This document shows, piece after piece, positions 6,918 through 7,454 of a DNA stretch of 7,454 nt. A program made the position numbers and the translations under genes. Each line of letters starts with the position of its first letter. The stretch's first letter is position 1. Origin of the DNA: Acidobacteria bacterium RIFCSPHIGHO2_01_FULL_67_28. GTDB taxonomy: Bacteria; Acidobacteriota; Terriglobia; Acidiferrales; 2-02-FULL-67-57. Location of the stretch: positions 1,238 through 8,691 of the forward strand of contig MEKM01000148.1 in NCBI GenBank assembly GCA_001766965.1, given 5' to 3'. The notes beneath the pieces were generated by a model that saw nothing but the letters and a program-made list of their open reading frames with translations, ran no database searches and was not told the DNA's origin.

Positions 6918-6925
6918 AGGAAGGG
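6918..6925 (+). promoter_or_regulatory. Ribosome binding site deciding the lipoprotein start
   Basis: AGGAAGGG lies nine bases before ATG 6935 and matches the anti-Shine-Dalgarno well. An in-frame GTG at 6890 would add 15 residues and has no comparable site. A start at 6935 also puts the lipoprotein signal at the very N-terminus, as expected. Confidence 0.65.
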
Positions 6926-6934
6926 TCGGGCGGA

Positions 6935-7426
6935 ATGAGAAGTCACGTCCAACTCGGTTTGCTGCTGGCGGCGGTCGCCGCCGCGCTGGGGCTCGGGGCC
7001 TGCAGCGCGGGCGGCCCCATCCGCGTCTACGTCGAGCCCACCTACGAGCAGGACCGCCTGCAGAAAATTCTGGCCACGCACCCGGAGTTCCTGGTGCTGC
7101 AGCATCCGGGGACGGAGGACGTTACGCTGCGGGTTGAAGGCGTGCCGCGCGAGTCGCCCGAGGCGCCGCTCCGCGCCACTCTTCGCGCCCGCCAGCACCG
7201 CCGCCGCTATGAGATCTACGCCGTGGCCGAGTTCCTCCCCGTGCGCAACGGCCACGGCGGCCGCGCCCGCTGGGTGTCGAGCTTCGCCGACGGCGTGCGC
7301 GAAGACGACGTGGACCGCATCCTCTTCGAAATCGTCAAGGAAGCCGCCAGCCAGGAGCACCGGCACATCCAGCGGCCCTTCACCGAGGTCGAGCGCGCCC
7401 TGCACTCGACCACACCCGCGTCCTGA
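6935..7426 (+). CDS. Small predicted lipoprotein of unknown function
   Basis: With the ATG at 6935 the product has 163 residues and begins with a short basic region, a hydrophobic stretch (about 6-19) and the lipobox LGAC, with Cys23 as the likely lipidated residue. The residue after Cys is Ser, which would allow outer-membrane sorting under the usual proteobacterial rule. The mature part begins with a Gly/Ala linker, then PIRVYVEPTYEQDRLQKILATHPEF and a region rich in charged, probably beta-strand segments (VTLRVEGVP, RRRYEIYAVAEFLPV, RARWVSSFADGV). A C-terminal helix-like part follows (DVDRILFEIVKEAASQ). I do not recognise a family and see no catalytic motif. It lies 51 bases after the secreted amidohydrolase, so both products act in the envelope and may be cotranscribed. 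The upstream in-frame GTG at 6890 is less likely. Confidence 0.72.
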   Translation: MRSHVQLGLLLAAVAAALGLGACSAGGPIRVYVEPTYEQDRLQKILATHPEFLVLQHPGTEDVTLRVEGVPRESPEAPLRATLRARQHRRRYEIYAVAEFLPVRNGHGGRARWVSSFADGVREDDVDRILFEIVKEAASQEHRHIQRPFTEVERALHSTTPAS

Positions 7427-7454
7427 CCTTTCCCTCCAGAACTATTTTTCCGCC

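Noticed and set aside
5174..7405. A 743-codon open frame on the minus strand opposite the amidohydrolase and lipoprotein genes
   Set aside because: Its length comes from the strong third-position GC bias of the + strand genes. The translation is rich in Ala, Gly, Arg and His without recognisable domains, while the + strand frames carry clear family motifs, signal sequences and ribosome sites.

Overview
The window is a gene-dense, GC-rich piece of bacterial chromosome with every recognisable gene on the + strand. The longest stretch without a gene is about 130 bases. The organism is most likely a soil- or sediment-type Gram-negative bacterium, and Acidobacteriota is my best guess. That placement is inferred from high GC, strong AGGAGG-type ribosome sites, and the mix of gene families: a DUF5684 membrane protein, a nuoB away from other nuo genes, and a D-aminoacylase-like amidohydrolase variant. 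No rRNA, tRNA, CRISPR, insertion sequence or phage gene was seen. Base composition looks even throughout, so nothing suggests recent transfer.

Layout from left to right: (1) the C-terminal third of thiC (thiamine pyrimidine synthase), ending at 604. (2) After a candidate promoter and a small leader hairpin, two membrane-protein genes: a 127-residue DUF5684 protein and a 356-residue multi-pass protein with a GTG start. (3) A translationally coupled pair, a single-haem exported cytochrome c and a class I SAM methyltransferase, joined by an ATGA overlap. (4) After an AT-richer gap with a good sigma70-type promoter, a probable transcription unit of nuoB, a Rieske [2Fe-2S] ferredoxin, an EVE-domain protein, a secreted amidohydrolase of the D-aminoacylase family, and a small lipoprotein.

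There is a loose respiratory and redox theme (cytochrome c, NuoB, Rieske protein), plus envelope functions (secreted hydrolase, lipoprotein, membrane proteins). The window does not show a self-contained novel defence or mobile system. The two strongest second-look points are these. The D-aminoacylase-like protein has lost the HxH metal-binding pair and the bridging cysteine of its family but keeps the other metal and active-site landmarks. The Rieske and EVE genes lie in the same reading frame, separated only by one TGA (context TGA-C) and one codon, and an arginine-rich stretch follows the stop.
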